Below are positions 1 through 11,161 of a DNA stretch of 56,703 nucleotides, one piece after another. The position numbers were made by a program, and so were the translations under genes. The number at the start of each line of letters is the position of its first letter. Position 1 is the first letter of the stretch. The stretch comes from Acrasis kona (taxonomy: Eukaryota > Heterolobosea > Eutetramitea > Acrasida > Acrasidae): contig JAOPGA020001261.1 in assembly GCA_026419775.2 (NCBI GenBank), forward strand, positions 1 to 56,703, in the 5' to 3' direction. The notes beneath the pieces were generated by a model that saw only the letters and a list, made by a program, of their open reading frames with translations, was not told the origin of the DNA and made no database searches.

Positions 1-483
1 GCACGTTTCTACAACAGAAGAATTCAAACACAATCGGATCTTCGCGATCGCTTGAGGCGCAGAGTAGATTTCACAACGAACAAGGCAGCGTCAAGGAGCT
101 CGAAACACATTATCCTTGCCAATGTAGATGCGCTCAAATACACGATCGGTCTCATGATCGAATTAGACAATTCAATCAGACAAAAATTCGATTTGATTTC
201 TGTAAAGGACGACGCTGAAGAGTTTGATTTGAACGAATCTCTTGCAAGGCAACAAGAGTGGGTGTCGCAACAAAACAAAGAGTTCACTCAACTCTTGAAG
301 GAGGAAGGAAAGCAGGAGTTGGTATGTGGTGGTAATGTAGGATGGGATGACGAAGATGAAGATGGTGGTGCAGATGACGCAATTGGTTCTTGTACGATTG
401 AGGAGATTACTTCCGATAACGAGGATGAGGGCGAGAAGAATGTAGATGAAGACTCTGATAGCGATGAATTAAATCTTGCGTAA
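1..483 (+). CDS. Hypothetical protein with acidic C-terminal tail (5' end outside window)
   Basis: The frame is open from the first base to TAA at 481-483, giving 160 residues with no ATG near the edge, so the N-terminus lies outside the window or in an upstream exon. The first ~100 residues are charged and probably helical. The last ~55 are strongly acidic, with several runs of Asp and Glu. I recognise no domain. The acidic tail would suit a chaperone-like or nuclear protein, but that is a guess. The next gene follows 125 bp downstream on the same strand. Confidence 0.6.
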   Translation, partial: ARFYNRRIQTQSDLRDRLRRRVDFTTNKAASRSSKHIILANVDALKYTIGLMIELDNSIRQKFDLISVKDDAEEFDLNESLARQQEWVSQQNKEFTQLLKEEGKQELVCGGNVGWDDEDEDGGADDAIGSCTIEEITSDNEDEGEKNVDEDSDSDELNLA

Positions 484-608
484 AGTGCAAATAATAAACT
501 GCGAATTGACCCGTGACTCATATTTTCATTCGTTTGTAAGGTCCTTATTAGTATCATATGACAGGTCATGTCAACGTCAATAACAGCAATATTTAGCTCT
601 TTAAAAAC

Positions 609-2352
609 ATGCCCACCATTTTGTTCAGGGGTGGTAAGTATGAAGGTGATGTCGAGAATGGAGTGCCTCATGGCAAGGGTGTTCTAGTTTACTCAAAATC
701 AAATCACAAATATGATGGAGAGTGGAGGAACGGTCGCGCACAAGGAAAAGGGGTTGCCACAGGTGTCGTTAACGATAAAATAGAGCGAGAGATTCAGAGT
801 TACTACAAACTTCACAACAAACAACACGCAAACCTTGATTACGCTACAAAGTCAGACCCAAGTACCCCAACTTCTCCAACAGCCTCTGCCGTGCCAAGAG
901 GACACTTCAAATATGATGGAAATTGGGAGGAAGATGAAATGAGCGGAGTGGGAGTCTTTACATTCCCTAATGGAGACGTTTATGATGGAGACTGGAAATC
1001 TGACGAACCAACTGGAAACGGTTGCTACATATGGGCTGCGACGGGCGATAAGTATTTCGGCTCGTTTAATAACATGCTTAGAAGTGGCTTTGGCTCTTAC
1101 ATGTTCGCTAACGGAAATAAATACGAAGGCAACTGGCTTCACGACAATCGAAACGGAAAGGGAACAGAAACTTTTACAAACGGAAATCGATATGACGGTT
1201 TTTGGTGCAGGAACATGCGCCACGGGGATGCTCTTAGTTACGTACATTTGAACAACATCGATCGCAAAAGTGCCAAAAAGAGGAGGAACAGTCTTCATCT
1301 GAGTGGGATCAAGAAAAAGGGCACAACCCTCAACCTTAGTGAGTATGTAGTATATTTTCAACAATGGGAATACAATAAGAAAATAAGTGAGAAGGAGTTG
1401 CAGATCACAGACGACCTCCCTGCTTTGAATGCACCACCTGAACTGACTGAGGGTAGTATCGAAGAGCAGTTGAACCTATTGGATGCAGAAAGTGTTGAGG
1501 TTGAGCAATTATATGCTGACATGGACAAATGGCAGGAGAAGAGTAAAGCTGCAGAGGATGTATACGTTCAAGGCCTTGTTTTGTGGTTGCCTAATTACTG
1601 GAGGATGCTTGAGTCTGAATTTGTACCAAATTATCTAATGAAGAAGAAGCTCTACGATGTAAGTTCAAAATAATTACCAATCTGACATGTTTTAGCTGAG
1701 GTGCCTGCACGAATCCTTTTCTACTCTGAGAGACAATAAGAGCGAGCGAACTGTCTTATCAATCAAATTAGAAAAGGTTCAAGAGGCTTTGAACCTCGGT
1801 AAAGAAGACATTAAGGCTGCTCTTGTGGACATTTGTGGTGTCGAACCACCGCCAGATAACATGGTGGAAGATGTGTTCAGAATGAAATTAGAAGTACAAT
1901 TAACTCAAATGAAAGAGGAACTAGATCAAATTGATGCCAGCATGCTCAAAGAAAGTAAAGGAATTGCCCAAGAGAATGAAGAAGATGTGGAAAAGCGTGT
2001 AGTAGAATTGGAAAAGAAAGTTTTGATTCTAGAGGATGCGATTGAGACAACTACAATTCATAGCACTAATGCAGGTTTCACAGCCGATATATCAATGCCA
2101 CAATATAACGATCTAATTTCATGCGTTCAAAGCCATATAAAGCGGTTGAGAGTTTCACTTTGGAGGATTCAAAATGCAGAAAACAAAGAGGAAAGGGATA
2201 AGGCTAAGAAGTTATGTAAGAGTGAGAGTCTTCTCTTCCAAGATCTAATCAAGAAGAGATCCGTCAAGTACGAGGAGATTCACGTTGACGTTGCAGAAGT
2301 TTGCAACAGATCACAGGGTCTGTGTAACAAGATTATCGATTCGAAGAATTAA
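609..2352 (+). CDS. MORN-repeat protein with C-terminal coiled coil
   Basis: There are two exons, 609-1658 and 1696-2352, split by a 37-nt intron (GTAAGT...TTTTAG, phase 0); 568 residues in all. The N-terminal ~210 residues hold about seven MORN motifs of the form Y-x-G-x-W/F...G-x-G (for example YDGEW, YDGNW, YDGDW, YEGNW, YDGFW). The third repeat is preceded by a Ser/Thr/Pro-rich insert. Residues from ~270 onward are helical and charged, with Leu/Glu/Lys-rich coiled coil. MORN arrays bind phosphoinositides or act as scaffolds at membranes, basal bodies and the cytoskeleton. The exact partner cannot be told from sequence. Start chosen: the first ATG of the frame, just ahead of the first repeat. 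Confidence 0.85.
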
Positions 2353-2392
2353 ATAAATTACATTATTACATTAACGTTGCAAGTCCTATATA

Positions 2393-2619
2393 ATGACTAA
2401 AAAGGATCAAGACAAGCCCAAAATTACTTATGCTATTGTAGTAAGGGATGGAGGAGTTTTTGTAATCAAGGTGTTCAAGCTGAGGGCCATGAATTTGGTA
2501 AAATCATCAAACTTGTCGCTGGTTATTTGTTAAGTTGGGCTGGCGTCAAGTGTGGGGAGATTGAACATCTTCTAAGAAAAAAAAAATGGGAACTTAATCA
2601 ATTATTGGCGAAAGAATAA
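2393..2619 (+). CDS. Possible tiny spliced gene or coding relic
   Basis: An ATG at 2393 opens a 46-codon frame. A second frame, ending in TAA at 2617-2619, reads as plausible protein (Gly-Tyr-Leu-Leu-Ser-Trp, then a Leu/Lys/Glu-rich end). The two frames join without a stop if a 44-nt GTAAGG...CTGAG intron (about 2442-2485) is removed, giving ~60 residues. The acceptor is weak for this genome, where introns usually end in TAG. It may equally be a decayed fragment. No family recognised. Confidence 0.25.
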
Positions 2620-2691
2620 AGTCTTTAGTTATTAGGTGGTTTTTGTTCTGATATAGGTACTGGTCATAGCAGTAAAGTATATTATCGTGGA

Positions 2692-2709
2692 GGTCATTTT
2701 TTTATGACC
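2692..2709. repeat. Short perfect hairpin with T6 loop
   Basis: GGTCAT, six T, then ATGACC form a perfect 6-bp inverted repeat in the otherwise featureless 225 bp upstream of the RhoGEF gene. It could be a protein-binding palindrome or chance; nothing nearby distinguishes the two. Confidence 0.35.
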
Positions 2710-2844
2710 CGTTTTTTACTTTCGCACAGGCGCTCCCATTCTATCAGTTAATAACAGATTTTATGATAACTGCGAAGATTAAAATGCGCAAGTGGAAATA
2801 CCGTTTTACTTTAGATCATTGATGTTGTAAGTTAATAATTATAG

Positions 2845-5800
2845 ATGACGTATGACATCTCTGCGCAAACTCTTATGATGGGGGACCAGGAAAGGCCCAA
2901 GCCTGATTCTGCGGTTGTACTATATGATTACCAAGCAAATACTGAAGACGAATTAGCATGTATAGCAGGACAAGTAGTTGACGTTTTATCGCTGGATAAC
3001 CCTGAATGGGTTCTTTGCCGAAACCAAGAAAATCCAAATGATTTCGGTTATGTACCATACACTTATCTAAATATAGGACAACCTAACAGTCCGCTACCTG
3101 AGGAGATTTTAGATGGTGCAGAACAGACGACAGAGCAAGAACATGAACCGGATGTTGGGAATGCTTTATTAACGGTAGAAAGTGAGCAAAAATTGGCGTC
3201 ACCACGTACTATCGATGCGGTGGATAGTGTTAGAGTTGGAGAGGAAGATGAGAACAAAGAGCAGAAGGTTGATGGTGGGAAAGAAGACACGGTACCAGAA
3301 GAGAAACAGGACATTAAAAAAGAAAAAGAGCAGACAAAGAACGATGTCACATCGCCACCTGTCATTTCTCCTAGAAGTGGAGTTACTAGGAGGAACACAT
3401 TAACGGACACACCATCGACAAACAGCGTCAAATTCAGAACAGCACAATTCACCAAACTACAAGAACAACGCCAGCAGGAGGAGGAGAAGAAGAAACAAGA
3501 ATTGGCATTCAAGTTCAAGGAAAAGAACTACAAAACAAGACAGCAACCAAGCTCAACAATACCACCCACTAACATGAGTACAATGATAATGCAACAGCAA
3601 ATACAGCAACAACACTTGGATCGTGCGAAAAAAAACCAGGATGTTGTCGATAGCATCGATCGTTCTAAGAGCGCAGATTTTACATTGTTGGAGTTGGACG
3701 ATAATCCGCCCACTACAAAGACAAGCAATGTTAGGAGAATACCTTCGGTGCTTCTTCGCAATAACATTAATGAGAACATATCCATCATCCAACCTGTGGC
3801 TGAAGCGTCACCAAGAAAATCTTCACTAGTGACCCACTCAGAAATTAGGAAGAGGTTAGAGAACCTCATGTCTGAGGCCGAGGCCAACACCAGTAGCAAA
3901 CCACTACCACCCATACCTCACGGACGTCGCTCATCAAAGCCAGTTCTCCCAAATACAGAATTGGTTGCCGATCACAAACAAGTCGAAACAAAGCCCATAG
4001 ATATCAAACCAGCAGAAGTAAAACAGGTGGACGTAAAACCATCAGAACATGTCAAGCCTGAAGAGGAACGCAAGAGTGGTGGGTTGATACAAATGATGCA
4101 GCAACAATTAGGATCAATAAGAGGTTTAGGCATGTTGCAATCTAAGAATAACGAAAATGTTCAGGACGTATTAAACTTGCCTGTGAACGTGAATGCAATC
4201 GTTAAGCAAGATCCTTCCGTGGCACAGATCAAGATCAAGGCGGCCAAGGTAATCGAGGCTGATTTTTCGAGAAAGTTAAAGTGGAAGAGGTTAGAAGGTA
4301 CGAACTTTAATTTCATTAATGCTAACGATCGCTCAGAGTACTTAAAGTCCGATCCATCACTAAGAGATCCACGCATCCGTAAGAATGTAGTACAGGAGAT
4401 TGAGTCGACCGAAATTGCTTATAAGAACACTTTAATTTCAACAGTGGACGTAAGAGATGATTTATCGTGACACTTGACATTTTAGAACTTTGTAAAACCC
4501 ATCACCAAGAAGAAGATTTTGAAGCCCGAAGAATTAAACGCAATGTTTGGAACCATCGATCAAGTCCTCAACGTACATAATGAACTCGGAAAATTCTTGG
4601 AAGAAGAGATGAAAAGAGACGACGCCACACATGCACGCATCGGCGCTGTTTTTAACAAGATGAGTCCCTTCTTAAAGATTTACACCGAATACGTCAATAA
4701 CTTTGATCTGTGCAATGAAGTCAACGATCAATTACTTTTAAAAAATAAAAAGTATGCACAATTTCTGGATAAAGTATATACCACGCACAATGCGGCTTCT
4801 CTCATGAGTTTATTGATTCAGCCCATACAAAGAATTGTAAGTGAAACGTTCGCACCCGTTTAACTTGTGATAGCCCAGGTATCAATTATTGTTGGCGGAA
4901 CTAATAAAGAGGACGCCACCGGATCACGTCGACTATGCGGAACTAACGACAGCACTTTCGAACATGATCAAAATTGCAAACTTTGTGAACGACAGAAAAA
5001 GACAATCAGAAAATGCAAGGGTGCTTCAGCGGTTACAAACAAGTTTGGGAGATCACATGGACCAAATCATACAGCCTCATCGAAAACTCATCGAAAGTAG
5101 CAGCGTCAACGCCGTCATTAACAACGGAGAGTCTTATCCACGCATGGCATGCTTGTTTAATGATATGGTCATGTTGGTGGACGAAAACGTAGGTCAACCC
5201 ACCCACGAACAACAACAACAACAACAACAGCAGCAGCAGCAGCAGCAGCAACAAATCAACTATCCAGAACTATCGCACAATCAAAATAACACGCCTCCGT
5301 TGATATTTTTGGCTTGTGCTTCGTGTGATGTGATTCCGAATTGTGGCATTCGGTTAATTAGCTACTACAAGGCTGATGTGATGAAAGTTGAAATCTTTTT
5401 TGATATGGAAGAAACTAGAAATAATTGGTCGCAACAGTTGGATCGTTCGATCGAACAGACCAAAAAGAATGCTTGTCAGAGATGTGGAGTGGAGTCGGAT
5501 TCTAATCTGGCCGAGTTGTTGTCGATAGGAGCAAAGATGGCGCTGGACATGCCGAGGCTTCAAGCGAAAATGAGCAGCACCAATGACAAGAATCAAAGTC
5601 TCAATCAAACATTTAATCACACCCAAAATTCTCTACAATTCAATTTACAACGATTGGAGGAGGTGCAGAAGGTGGTGGACGAGAAGAGACAACTACTTGA
5701 TGTGATTATGAGAGATTTGCACGCTGCAGTAGAGGAAGCTGCCAAGTTGAAGGCTGAGCTTAATGTTTTAAAGGTTGCCAAAGGTCACAATAAAGAACAG

Positions 5801-5881
5801 GTGTTGAAGGCGCTGAGCAGAGATAACTTTGCCTTCAACTACATGTTTGACCCAAGTCCAAAACTTGATAAGATTACATGA
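2845..5881 (+). CDS. Rho guanine nucleotide exchange factor (SH3-DH-PH)
   Basis: There are three exons, 2845-4449, 4486-4836 and 4874-5881, with phase-0 introns of 36 and 37 nt; 987 residues. An SH3 domain lies at residues ~20-75 (ALYDY-type start: VVLYDYQA, later WVLCRN and GYVPYTYL). A long disordered Lys/Glu/Gln-rich linker follows. The Dbl-homology domain covers ~505-720. Its CR3 motif QRI-PRYQLLLAEL is rebuilt exactly across the second intron, which fixes that splice. A PH-like region follows, interrupted by a polyglutamine run (5208-5255), then a coiled coil. The family loads Rho/Rac GTPases with GTP and steers actin. An ATG nine codons downstream (2872) is an alternative start. The stop is 36 bp from the convergent prohibitin stop. 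Confidence 0.88.
5208..5255 (+). repeat. CAA/CAG polyglutamine tract inside the RhoGEF
   Basis: About 16 consecutive CAA and CAG codons, pure CAG in the middle, sit inside the PH-like part of the exchange factor. It looks like an expandable trinucleotide microsatellite. The opposite strand reads poly-leucine, which I treat as a shadow. Confidence 0.85.
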
Positions 5882-5917
5882 AATAAAATATTAATTTACT
5901 GTTTTTTATTTTTCAGT

Positions 5918-6888
5918 TTATTTGCGATCCTTTCCACTTCTGTCGCTGTTCTGAACGTTGGGTTGTGCACCGCCTGGGCCACCTGGACCTGCGAATAAAT
6001 AGTTTGCATTGTTTGGAAGGTAAGTGATGTTTCTTCCCTTTGACAATGTATTGGCAATGTCCTTTGCGGCTTCGATTCTTCTCAACTCAACCAAACCCTC
6101 TCCGGAGTCATTTAGTGCCATTGAGATCAAGTTGGCTGCTTCGGATTCTCCCTCTGCACGAATGATGCTTGCAGTCTTCTCTTGCTCAGCCTTTCTTACA
6201 ATGTATTTAGCTCTTTCTGATTCTTGATGGGCGACCTGCTTTTGTTCGACAGCATATGTAAACTCTTTACCAAAAGTTAAATCAGTCTTGGACCGTTAGA
6301 GAAATGAACTTGATTGTGAAACAACTTACAATAGCAATATCAACAAGCTCCAAGTTGAACTTCTCGTAAGCTATGGTTGTGATCTTCTTTCTGATCTCTT
6401 GACTGACTTGCTCACGACGTGTGATCAATTCCTCAGCATTGTATTGTGCGACGACACCCTTCATTACTTCGTTTCCAATGGATGGAAGAATTCTCTCGTC
6501 ATAGTTGACACCGTAGCTCTTGTAGATTTGGGGGAGTTTATCTTCTCTTGGTTTGTGAAGTACTCTCAATGTAATGTTAACATTTTGAAGATCTATCAAG
6601 TAAGATATGCGAATGTTAAAAAGACATACCCTTTGTTCCGGTTCTTGTGGGGATTAACTTAGCACGAAGTCTGATATCAAATAGAATTGGCTGTCTTAGC
6701 CATGGTATCTTGAAGTGTAGACCTTCACCGATAACTACATCGTCTTTGATACCCTGGAATTGATCGAATATAATCGCGCGCTGTCCACCATCGACAGTGT
6801 ATAAGGACGAAGCACATACCGCACCACCTACAGCAACGGCAATACCTCCGTAGTTCAGGAGCTTCAATATATTGTTGAATCCAGACAT
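5918..6888 (-). CDS. PHB1: Prohibitin 1 (mitochondrial SPFH protein)
   Basis: There are three exons, 6888-6630, 6592-6330 and 6286-5918, with 37- and 43-nt introns; 296 residues. The N-terminus carries a short hydrophobic segment (residues ~12-30), then the SPFH/PHB core: [46 protein letters not shown], then LTFGKEFT and a C-terminal coiled coil ending in ITYLPNN. These motifs match PHB1 rather than PHB2. Prohibitins form ring complexes in the inner mitochondrial membrane that hold m-AAA protease and support cristae. The C-terminus is longer than usual, with a Gly/Pro-rich tail (GPGGPGG). Confidence 0.93.
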
Positions 6889-7909
6889 CTTCGATCTTTG
6901 TAAGATTGAATGTGAAGAAAAGTGTCATTGGGTCAACCCTGACCGGAAAAGAAGTTCCATACAATGTTTCTCAGCTAAGAAACAGAGAATATTGGATAAA
7001 TAGTTTGGACATTTGTTAGGCATAGCAAAATGTACAAAAATAACTCGAAGGAGGGACATAAAGTCGAGGGCTGTGATACTAATAACAAAGAGAAAGAATA
7101 TCTAAAACTATCTGCCCACAATATACCATGCACCTGAAAAAAATCAATTACGAATTCTTGTTGCGAGCATTTATTAGGGATGGTCACAAGCAGATGCAGC
7201 CCAAGGAATATCTGTGAATGAGATGTATGGTGCGTGGATCGGAATTAGCCAACATATTTAGGTATTCTTTTCACCATCTAACAAGATGACTCGAACATAA
7301 TTTCCAAAATACTACAGGATGTAGCCGATATTATGAAATGGCCAGGGAAATACACATCACACTCTGAGAATTGGTGGTGCAAGTGAGGCGATACTGATTC
7401 CAAAACTATCGATGCAGATGTTGAAAGAAAATAACAAAACTCAAGTTTGAAAAGGTATATTATTACAGTTGTGGCCGTGTGCTTATTTGTTTCGATGGTT
7501 TAATTGCAGATATATCCGTTTCAATGATTTGTTTGTTTTCAATGTATTTCTTTGATGCGCATCGCACAATAAAGCTTTAGTTTTGGCTTTGATTTTGATT
7601 TTTTGAATACTCAGAGGTAAAATCTATTTACTTCAATTCTGGTTCGAATCTAGTTGAATGAATCCAGAATCAACGAGATTACTAGAGGTACTTGAAGCTC
7701 CTCACCAATATCGACACATTCGCATAATATGTCATACTTTGGTCCAAATCGGCAAACTCATTTTAGTGGCAGATGAAATGTTTCAGGTTGTGTAATGAAC
7801 TGGTAAACGATTATCTATCAACCAAGGCTGCGATTTAACTCCTATTATTAACTTACCAGTCAACCATTGACAACAAAAACATAACAAAGATCAATAGCTC
7901 TCATCGATC
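6889..7909. other. Intergenic region, no gene recognised
   Basis: About 1 kb lies between the divergent prohibitin and GH15 genes and probably holds both promoters. It is AT-rich with scattered stops in all frames. A minus-strand open stretch at 6975-7187 has no good start or protein-like composition. A tRNA-like T-arm word near 7651 is discussed among the rejected items. I see no repeat, RNA gene or conserved motif. Confidence 0.5.
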
Positions 7910-10258
7910 ATGTCAGAAGTAAAGGACCTAAAAAATATCCTTCAGGGGCTTGGATCTGAGGCAGACCAAGCTGCCAATATGTACAAGCATAGCTCTAAAC
8001 CCACAACTTCCGATGAAGCACCACCGGAAGTGTATCTACCAATAGATAGTTACGGTTTGATTGGTAACATGAAAACATCTGCATTAGTGGGCACAAACGG
8101 GAGTATTGATTGGTGCTGCTTCCCACATTTTAATTCCCCCAGTGTGTTCGCGAGAGTATTAGACTTCAACAAAGGAGGTCACTTCTCGGTAAAATGCGAT
8201 ACAGAGGGCGTTACAACAAAACAACATTACTGGTGAGTATTTGATTTTTGATCGTAACCTAAACCGTTACTAGGCCAGACACCAACTTGCTCGTGACCAG
8301 ATTCTTGACTGGACAAGGTGTCGGACAACTTGTAGACTTTATGCCCGTGATCCGTGGTGGTGCGACTAGCAATTATTTCCAAAACAAACAAAAGAGAGAG
8401 GAGAGTCTCATTTCTTCATGCTCAAGTTTATCTGAGGGCGATCTTGCACCTACTCCAGGTAGCAGAGGCGCCACTCCAAGCACACCCAGCGGATCCACTG
8501 CTAACTTTGCCTTTATCGATAAAAACGCAAAGAACCTTGCTCCTCCATCAGCAGCCACACAAAAGGTAAAGTTCAATTCGCATCAAACATTCTTATACTT
8601 TTTAGGACGCACAAAACTACGACTACATTGTTAGAAGATTGGAAGTGGTTCATGGTCATTTGGACTTTACCATGGAGTGCTTCCCAGCATTCAACTATGC
8701 AAGAGACGAACACTCACTCGATGTCAGCAAGTCTTCAAAGAGAGCCGTCTTCCGTAGCAAGAACATGTGCTGTCAACTTGACTCTTCCGTGCCCTTGAAG
8801 GAAACAAAGAGAGAAAAGAACCAAGGAGATTGCGGATCAGGAGTAGTGAGCCAATTCTCGCTATCCGAAGGAAGCACGGTCACATTCATCTTTAAGCAGA
8901 TCAAGATCCCATCCAACGTGAGAGCGTCGACCGTACTAGAGCAAGCCGAAGAGTTAAAAACAGAAGTCAAACAGAACAAACTTGTCGACTGGCTATTCAT
9001 CAAGACGGTCAACTATTGGCATCAATGGCTAAAGCAATGCACCTATCAAGGACGTTACAGAGAGATGGTGCATCGAAGCGTTCTTGCATTAAAGCTCATG
9101 ACGTTCGCACCCACAGGAGCCATCGTCGCCTCTCCAACATGCAGTCTCCCAGAACACATTGGAGGCGTTCGCAATTGGGATTATCGTTACACATGGCTAA
9201 GGGATGCTAGTTTCACGCTGTACAGTTTCTTGAGGATTGGTTTCACGGAAGAGGCCAAACAATTCATGTTGTACCTCGAAGCAAGATGTCACGAAATGAC
9301 CAAAGAAGAAGCAGACGAAGACGATCCCACTCCACCGCTACAAATCATGTACGGAATCGATGGAAGCCATCACCTACAGGAAGAAGAATTGAATCACTTG
9401 AGCGGCTACAAGAACTCGAAGCCAGTTCGCATCGGAAACGGCGCCTACAATCAATTACAGCTCGACGTTTACGGAGAATTGATGGATGCAGTCTACCTAT
9501 ACAACAAGTATGGATCTCCGATCAGTTACGATCTATGGACCTACCTGCGCAAGATTGTGAATTGGGTGTGCAAGAATTGGCACAGAGCAGACGAGGGAGT
9601 ATGGGAAGTGAGAGGAGGAAAGCAACACTTTTTGTACAGCAAGGTCATGTGCTGGGTGGCATTGGATCGTGCCATTCGGTTGGCAGATAAGCGAAGCTTC
9701 CCCAGCAACAGAGAAGTGTGGCTGAAGACCAGAGATAACATTTACGAGGACATTATGAAGAACGGATGGAACGAGGACATTCAAGCGTTCGTTCAATACT
9801 ATGGAAGCGACACGCTGGATGCATCGGCGTTGATATTACCGTTGGTGTTGTTCTGCTCCCCCACCGATCCTCGCATGTTGAAGACCATCGATGCCATCAA
9901 CAAACCACCCAACAAGGGAGGACTGGTGAGCAGCAGTTTGGTGTATCGATACGACGTCAGCAAGACTGACGATGGGTTCGGCGGAAGCGACGAGGGAACG
10001 TTCAACATGTGTACTTTTTGGTTGATCGAGGCGTTGACGAGAGCGGGAAGGACAGACAAGAAGCGCTTGTTGGAGAGTCAATTGATGTTTGAGCAAATGA
10101 TGACCTATAGCAACCATTTGGGATTGTATAGCGAGGAGATGAGCTTTGGTGGAGTTGCGCTGGGTAACTTCCCACAGGCATTCACTCACTTGGCAGTCAT
10201 CAGCGCAGCGTTCAATTTGAATCGTTGTTTGGACAACCAAGCACCCGATTTATTGTAA
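7910..10258 (+). CDS. GH15 family trehalase/glucoamylase-like enzyme
   Basis: There are three exons, 7910-8232, 8274-8565 and 8606-10258, with introns of 41 and 40 nt; 755 residues, no signal peptide. The N-terminal beta domain carries GLIGN...[17 protein letters not shown], the hallmark of bacterial-type GH15 trehalases. The (alpha/alpha)6 barrel has [12 protein letters not shown] (~395), [15 protein letters not shown], and the catalytic-Glu segment [12 protein letters not shown] (~665). Members hydrolyse alpha,alpha-trehalose or alpha-glucans from the non-reducing end. The motifs favour trehalase, inferred from family likeness only. A Ser/Thr/Pro-rich loop (~150-205) interrupts the beta domain. 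Probably cytosolic. The stop lies 15 bp from the convergent isomerase stop. Confidence 0.88.
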
Positions 10259-10260
10259 TC

Positions 10261-10274
10261 AAATAAATTTATTT
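10261..10274. promoter_or_regulatory. Palindromic, bidirectional polyadenylation signal
   Basis: AAATAAATTTATTT is its own reverse complement, so AATAAA is present on both strands exactly between the two convergent stop codons (10258 plus, 10274 minus). It can serve as the poly(A) signal of the GH15 gene; on the other strand it sits at the isomerase stop. This is inferred from the motif only. Confidence 0.55.
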
Positions 10275-11107
10275 TACAACCTGTTGACGAATTGTGGTTT
10301 CTTCTTTTGCATGAAGCTGGTGATGGCTTCTCCCAAGTCTTCGCTCTTCATGAGCGCGCTGTTCCATAGGGCCACTTGGTTTAGTGCGTCCTTTGTGTCG
10401 TGCGTTTCTGCGTACTGTAGAACTTTTTTTGTACCTTGGACCACGAGTGGTGAATTAGAAGCAATGTTTGCGGCCATGATTCTGGCCGACTTCATTAATT
10501 CGTCCTTCGTGTCGTAGACGGCATTGACCAAGTTGTGCTGCAGAGCTCTTGCAGAGTCATAGTCACCACCGGTGAAGGCCATTTCGCGAGCAAAAGCTTT
10601 TCCGACCAGTGGTGTGATTCTCTGTAAAGTCCCCAAATCAGCCACGAGACCTATTTTTGTCTCTCTTATGGAAAAAACTGCATCTTTTGTGCATAATCTT
10701 ATATCGCATGCTGTCGCAACATCAACGGCGCCACCAAGAACCAAACTGTGTAATGCACATATTACAGGTTTCTTGCATTCTTCGATTTGCGTGATGCATT
10801 GTTGCCATACGGTCACGCCTTTATAAAAGAATAAATTTTGCATCGCTGGACTTGATGAAGGGTCCATTTCTGTACCCATTAACATTTGTGGTGCTATCTT
10901 TAGGTTCAATCCTGAGCTGAATACTTTTCCGCTCGACCATAATATCACCACGAATACATTTGGGTTTTCGTCCATCTCTCTAAAAACCCTTCCAATTTCG
11001 AGAAAGAACTCGGAGTCCATAGAGTTGTATTGTGTATTCAAAATAACCTCGGCGACATTGTCTGATATAACAACTTCTAGACGTTGATATTTCGTCTTTG
11101 GTTCCAT
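10274..11107 (-). CDS. ECH1: Enoyl-CoA hydratase/isomerase family, delta(3,5)-delta(2,4)-dienoyl-CoA isomerase
   Basis: Single exon, 277 residues. The crotonase fold is clear: KVFSSGLNLK (oxyanion-hole half), CKKPVICALHSLVLGGAVDVATACDI (second half), then FSIRETKIGLVADLGTLQRI. The Glu and Asp of this last segment match the catalytic acid pair of ECH1 proteins, which shift double bonds during beta-oxidation of odd-position unsaturated fatty acids. The protein ends in Asn-Arg-Leu, a plausible PTS1 peroxisomal signal; there is no clear mitochondrial presequence. One oddity is Ala-Leu-His before the conserved Gly-Gly, where many crotonases have Asn-Gly. IFT70 lies 54 bp upstream on the same strand. 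Confidence 0.88.
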   Translation of the reverse strand: MEPKTKYQRLEVVISDNVAEVILNTQYNSMDSEFFLEIGRVFREMDENPNVFVVILWSSGKVFSSGLNLKIAPQMLMGTEMDPSSSPAMQNLFFYKGVTVWQQCITQIEECKKPVICALHSLVLGGAVDVATACDIRLCTKDAVFSIRETKIGLVADLGTLQRITPLVGKAFAREMAFTGGDYDSARALQHNLVNAVYDTKDELMKSARIMAANIASNSPLVVQGTKKVLQYAETHDTKDALNQVALWNSALMKSEDLGEAITSFMQKKKPQFVNRL

Positions 11108-11161
11108 TATTTATTGTTAGACTCAACCACAACATTTAGATGATCAAAACCTATACTTAAT

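Noticed and set aside
1789-2352. Separate gene starting inside the MORN locus
   Set aside because: The frame has no ATG at its start and joins the MORN exon perfectly over a 37-nt intron.
2827-2844. GTAAGT...TATAG just before the RhoGEF ATG, intron-like
   Set aside because: At 18 nt it is well below every other intron in the window, and it lies in the leader where no frame can test it.
5033-5254. Minus-strand ORF beginning with poly-leucine
   Set aside because: It is the antisense of the CAA/CAG polyglutamine run in the RhoGEF.
7595-7675. Possible tRNA because of a GGTTCGAATC word
   Set aside because: The T-stem has a mismatch and a wobble, the 3' acceptor strand finds no partner ~70 bp upstream, and no D or anticodon arm folds.
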